From LZORAL124-50-18 sp051208045 (lineage in GTDB: Bacteria; Pseudomonadota; Gammaproteobacteria; Pseudomonadales; Oleiphilaceae): 64,000 nucleotides of DNA. Every line of letters starts with the position of its first letter. Position 1 is the stretch's first letter. Location: assembly GCA_051208045.1 (NCBI GenBank), contig JBPJFY010000002.1, forward strand, positions 434,001-498,000, read 5' to 3'. Below, in pieces: positions 60,622-64,000 of this stretch. Under the pieces are notes generated by a model. That model did no database searches and was not told the DNA's origin. It saw only the letters and a program-made list of their open reading frames with translations. The translations under genes and the position numbers were made by a program.

Positions 60622-61809
60622 TCAAATCAACTCAATAGCAATCGCTGTAGCTTCACCGCCACCGATGCACAACGCCGCCACGCCTTTTTTGCCGCCGGTT
60701 TGTTTCAGGGCATTGATCAATGTCACAATCAGGCGCGATCCGGTAGAGCCAACCGGGTGACCCTGGGCGCACGCTCCGCCATAGATGTTGACCTTCTCTG
60801 CATCGAGCCCCAGCTCTTTAATGGGTATCATCGCTACCATGGCGAACGCTTCATTGATTTCGTAGAGATCCACTTCGTCTTTGCTCCAGCCGGCTTTTTC
60901 CAACACTTTGGTAATGGCTCCAACGGGTGCAATGGTAAATTCTGACGGGTGTTGTGAGTTGGTCGAGTGCGCCAGAATTCTTGCCAGTGGCTGTGTGCCA
61001 CGGTTGTTTGCCTCTGCTTCACTCATCAGTACCAGCGCTGAAGCACCATCGGAAATGGAAGACGCATTGGCAGCAGTAACGGTGCCGTCTTTTTTGAACG
61101 CAGGTCGCAGGGACGGTATCTTTTCGATATTGGCGTTGAAGGGCTGCTCGTCATCCTTCACCAGCACGTCCCCTTTACGAGTGGAAACCGTAATCGGGAC
61201 GATTTCTGCTTCCAGCAGTTTCTCTTCAATCGCTTTTTGGGCGCGTCGCAGTGACCGAATGGCATAATCGTCCATTTCTTCACGGGTATACCCTTTTCGG
61301 TCGGCGACTTCCTGGGCGAAGGAGCCCATCAGTCGGCCGGTCTCCGCATCTTCGAGTCCGTCGAGGAACATATGGTCCATGGCTTGGTCACCGTGCCCCA
61401 TGCGGTAACCTTTCCTGGCATTCAGCAGCACATAGGGCGCATTGCTCATGCTCTCCATACCCCCAGCCACCATAATGGTGTTGGTGCCTGCCTTGATCAG
61501 GTCATGGGCCAACATGACGGATTTCATTCCAGAGCCACAGAGTTTGTTAATGGTGGTGCACCCGGTGGCGTCAGGCAGGCCGGCGTTGCGTGAGGCCTGT
61601 CGAGCAGGTCCTTGCTTTAAGCCGGCTGGCAATACGCACCCCATGATGACTTCATCCACGTCACCACCCTGTAAACCTGCGCGCGAAACCGCTTCCTTGA
61701 TGGCTACCGCGCCCAGATCGACGGCAGTGAGGCTGCTCAAGCTGCCTTGGAAACCGCCCATTGGCGTGCGCACGCCACTTACAATCACAATGTTGTCATT
61801 GGAACCCAT
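60622..61809 (-). CDS. Acetyl-CoA C-acyltransferase (thiolase)
   Basis: 395 residues. Thiolase-family enzyme that cleaves or joins acyl-CoAs, probably acetyl-CoA C-acetyltransferase (AtoB/PhaA type). The nucleophilic Cys is Cys91 in TINKLCGSGMKSVML. The C-terminal catalytic His and Cys are in GGACAQGHPVGSTGSR and CIGGGEATAIAIE. The ATG at 61809 is chosen; the frame is open to 61950 but the extra residues are unlike a thiolase start. Degradative and biosynthetic thiolases cannot be separated by sequence alone. The divergent neighbour is a DUF1302 outer-membrane protein gene. Confidence 0.94.
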   Translation of the reverse strand: MGSNDNIVIVSGVRTPMGGFQGSLSSLTAVDLGAVAIKEAVSRAGLQGGDVDEVIMGCVLPAGLKQGPARQASRNAGLPDATGCTTINKLCGSGMKSVMLAHDLIKAGTNTIMVAGGMESMSNAPYVLLNARKGYRMGHGDQAMDHMFLDGLEDAETGRLMGSFAQEVADRKGYTREEMDDYAIRSLRRAQKAIEEKLLEAEIVPITVSTRKGDVLVKDDEQPFNANIEKIPSLRPAFKKDGTVTAANASSISDGASALVLMSEAEANNRGTQPLARILAHSTNSQHPSEFTIAPVGAITKVLEKAGWSKDEVDLYEINEAFAMVAMIPIKELGLDAEKVNIYGGACAQGHPVGSTGSRLIVTLINALKQTGGKKGVAALCIGGGEATAIAIELI

Positions 61810-62192
61810 AATTTTTCCTCTGTGTAGTCCTGATTGGACATCGGGAGTGAGTATCCCGACGTTGATAGCCTGTACTTTGTGTGTGGCACAGTGTTTATTT
61901 GGGGAAATTCTAACAAAACTGTCTGTGATACGGCTATTTTTTTGCCACATGAAGGGCTACTCACCTGAAAAATAAAAATTTTCACAGGAGTTGGTCGAAT
62001 GGCAAATTAGTGTCTATAGTTGGTAGAAGGCTTTTTGTCGGACTCGTGAGGAGGTAGTATTGCTGTCTTATCCACGGGCTGGCATGACAGGATTTTTCGT
62101 GGATTCTGTACAAAGAAAGGAAGTTGTGTGTCATTTTTTGACAACAGGTCAAAGATTACCGACTAGATAATAAAACGACGGAGTAGCGTTCG
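61810..62192. other. 383-bp intergenic region between thiolase and DUF1302 genes
   Basis: No gene seen. It holds the control regions of two divergent genes. Near the right end, TTGAC-AACAG-GTCAA (62138-62152) is an inverted repeat overlapping a TTGACA hexamer. A TAGATAAT lies about 20 bp further on, spaced a little too far for a classical sigma-70 -10. Other AT-rich tracts lie near 61965-61985. No hairpin with a T-run was found. Confidence 0.6.
62138..62152. promoter_or_regulatory. Inverted repeat TTGAC-N5-GTCAA upstream of DUF1302 gene
   Basis: Five-base perfect inverted repeat with 5-base spacer. It coincides with a candidate TTGACA -35, about 40 bp before the DUF1302 start codon. It may be a repressor or activator site for this gene; the regulator is unknown. 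Confidence 0.4.
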
Positions 62193-64000
62193 ATGATAAG
62201 AAAAACACTACGTGGGCACCATCTGGCCAAGTTACCTTTGGCTGCGGCCATTGCGGCTACGGTGTCAGGGCCAGTCAATGCATTTCAGTTCTTCATAGGC
62301 GATATTGAGGCGTCACTGGATACCTCGCTGTCTGCAGGGGTAAGCTGGCGTGTGGAAGACAGGGATGAGCGGCAACTGGCACAGGGTAACCTGGGGCCGG
62401 AGTTCGCATTTACGCAAACCGGTGCGTCTACCAACAACTATGATGACGGTAACTGGAATTTTGACAAGGGCGACACCTACTCCCAGTTGGTCAAAGGAAA
62501 CTCCGAGCTTTTGGTGACTTACGAAAACTTCGGTGGTTTCGTTCGAGGCAAGTATTGGTATGACTTTAAATTGAAGGATGGCGACTTCGCCACTGATGAT
62601 GTCGGTCAGACCCGTGTATTGAATTCGGATGCAAAAGACAACACCTCTGGCGCAGAATTGCTTGATGCCTACGTGTGGGGCGATTTTGAACTGGGCGAGA
62701 TGCCGTTCAGTTTGCGTGTGGGCAAGCAGGTAATCAGCTGGGGTGAGAGCCTTTTCATTCAGGGCGGCAACTCCGTAATCAACCCCATTGATGTGTCAGC
62801 CATCCGTGCTCCCGGTGCGGAACTGAAAGAGGCGTTGATACCTGTCAACATGGTTTATACCTCGTTGGGCGTGTCTGAAAACGTGTCGGTAGAGGCATTC
62901 CTTCAGCTGGAGTGGGAAAAAACCCGCCCCGATGATTGCGGCACCTTCTTTTCGACAAACGATTTTGCGCCAGACGGGTGCGGACCTGTACTCCTCGCCG
63001 GGCAAATTCCAGACAGCCAGGCATTGGCTCAAGGATTCGTAGCCAGTCGGTTCGCAGACAATCAGCCGGACGATCGCGATCAGTTTGGTTTGGCCGTACG
63101 GATGTACCTGCCTGAGCTGAACAGTTCTGAACTGGGTTTGTACTTCATTCAATACCACAACCGCTTACCGATGACGAGTGGCCGGGTGAACAACCTGCTG
63201 ATAGGCGACTTGTTCCCGGAATACAACATTGTGTATCCCGAGCAGGTGCGGAACTACGGTATCAGCTTTAACACCAGTACCGAGTCTGGTTGGTCCGTAG
63301 CAGGGGAATATACCTTCAAAACCGATGTGCCCGTGCAGTGGAACGCGTTTGAGCTGATCTACGGCGGTTTGGCCTCTGATGCGAGTTTGCTGTACCAGCG
63401 TGAAGTTGAAAAAGTCGGTGGCAACGCAGCCCTGCTGTTTGGTCAGGAGCTGGACGGCTTTGATCGCTTCGATATTTCACAGATTCAGTTTACGTTGATC
63501 AAGTTCTTTGATCAGGTGGCAGGTGCGAGCCGGTTGACCTTCGTGTCTGAATTTGGTGCTACCTACGTGCATGACTTACCGGACAAGGATGAAGCGCGTT
63601 ATGGCCGTTCCGGTGCATTCGGTATCGGGCCACATGATGCAGCAACGTTGCTGGGTCGGCCGGTGAGCTGTGATGGGTCCGTTGCGGGTACCGGCGCTTC
63701 CAACATTAACACTGCGAACTGTGTAAACGATGGCTATACCACGGACTTCTCCTGGGGGTATCGTATGCGTTTCGTGCTGGACTACAACGACGTGTTTGCC
63801 GGTGTCAACCTGTCGCCAACGCTGGCGTGGTCACACGACGTACACGGATACGCGCCAGAGCCAGGCCCCAACTTTGTTGAAGGACGAAAAGCGCTTGGTT
63901 TGACGCTGAAAGCAACATATTTGAATGCTTATTCGGGGTCGATTGGTTACAGCGCGTTCTTTGGTGGTGGACGATATAACATGACTAATGACCGGGATAA
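62193..64000 (+). CDS. DUF1302 family outer-membrane protein, 3'-truncated by window edge
   Basis: At least 602 residues, open to the right edge. A signal peptide (KLPLAAAIAATVSGPVNAFQF, cleaved near residue 30) precedes a long protein. Visible blocks include ASLDTSLSAGVSWRVEDRD, then FRVGKQVISWGES-like SLRVGKQVISWGES and GGNSVINPIDVSAIRAPGAEL. The segment PVNMVYTSLGVSENVSVEAF also fits. This is the DUF1302 family, an outer-membrane beta-barrel found in lipid- and sterol-using proteobacteria, usually next to a DUF1329 gene. That partner would lie just outside the window. Function is unproven; roles in uptake or export of hydrophobic compounds have been suggested. Confidence 0.88.
   Translation, partial: MIRKTLRGHHLAKLPLAAAIAATVSGPVNAFQFFIGDIEASLDTSLSAGVSWRVEDRDERQLAQGNLGPEFAFTQTGASTNNYDDGNWNFDKGDTYSQLVKGNSELLVTYENFGGFVRGKYWYDFKLKDGDFATDDVGQTRVLNSDAKDNTSGAELLDAYVWGDFELGEMPFSLRVGKQVISWGESLFIQGGNSVINPIDVSAIRAPGAELKEALIPVNMVYTSLGVSENVSVEAFLQLEWEKTRPDDCGTFFSTNDFAPDGCGPVLLAGQIPDSQALAQGFVASRFADNQPDDRDQFGLAVRMYLPELNSSELGLYFIQYHNRLPMTSGRVNNLLIGDLFPEYNIVYPEQVRNYGISFNTSTESGWSVAGEYTFKTDVPVQWNAFELIYGGLASDASLLYQREVEKVGGNAALLFGQELDGFDRFDISQIQFTLIKFFDQVAGASRLTFVSEFGATYVHDLPDKDEARYGRSGAFGIGPHDAATLLGRPVSCDGSVAGTGASNINTANCVNDGYTTDFSWGYRMRFVLDYNDVFAGVNLSPTLAWSHDVHGYAPEPGPNFVEGRKALGLTLKATYLNAYSGSIGYSAFFGGGRYNMTNDRD

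Noticed and set aside
61886..61901. TGGCAC-like sequence resembling a sigma-54 promoter upstream of DUF1302
   Set aside because: The -12 element lacks the GC of the consensus, and rpoN elsewhere in the window does not by itself support it.

Overview
The window comes from a gammaproteobacterial chromosome, most likely a marine or oil- and lipid-using member of the Pseudomonadales/Oceanospirillales type. Three blocks are syntenic with Pseudomonas and its relatives: lnt-corC-ybeY-ybeZ-miaB; yhdP-nitrilase-yjgA-mgtE-ptsO-rapZ-ptsN-hpf-rpoN-lptB-lptA-lptC-kdsC-kdsD-yrbG; and mlaC-ibaG-murA-hisG-hisD-hisC-nif3-zapE. A DUF1302 outer-membrane protein beside a thiolase, an AraC regulator with an arabinose-binding-type N-terminus and a membrane fatty acid desaturase fit lipid-degrading marine genera. 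The genus cannot be fixed from sequence reading alone. I see no tRNA, rRNA, CRISPR array or insertion sequence.

Layout. 1-8.3 kb (minus): rsuA (cut by the left edge), a small cysteine-rich protein, a PAS-PAS-GGDEF-EAL c-di-GMP enzyme, then the lnt/corC/ybeY/ybeZ/miaB group (lipoprotein maturation, rRNA processing, tRNA thiomethylation). 8.5-10.8 kb: DUF1820 protein, trmH, a periplasmic binding protein and a small lipoprotein. 10.8-17.6 kb (minus): a complete peptide ABC importer (binding protein, two permeases, two ATPases) followed by a LysR regulator. 17.8-26.4 kb: fatty acid desaturase, zinc alcohol dehydrogenase, SDR, SLC13/RCK permease and an exported GH35 beta-galactosidase.

26.4-29.5 kb is the accessory part and the most interesting one. 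An AT-rich leader precedes an unexported GxSxG lipase-like protein. It is translationally coupled to two tandem, paralogous exported proteins. The layout matches an antibacterial lipase effector with duplicated periplasmic immunity proteins. The two paralogues share a nearly identical 200-bp block but diverge elsewhere.

29.5-37.4 kb: PF10118-type hydrolase, AraC regulator, TauE/SafE permease, OmpA-like lipoprotein, LpxL-type acyltransferase, GAF-GAF-HD-GYP protein, CoA-binding protein, and a small secreted protein whose start codon and ribosome-binding site lie in one arm of a perfect 15-bp inverted repeat. 37.5-53 kb: envelope and nitrogen-PTS housekeeping block (YhdP, nitrilase, YjgA, MgtE, NPr, RapZ, PtsN, HPF, sigma-54, LPS transport and Kdo synthesis). 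53-60.6 kb (plus): mlaC, ibaG, murA, hisGDC, nif3, zapE. The mlaF, mlaE, mlaD and mlaB genes that normally sit here are absent. 60.6-64 kb: thiolase, a 383-bp gap and a DUF1302 gene cut by the right edge.
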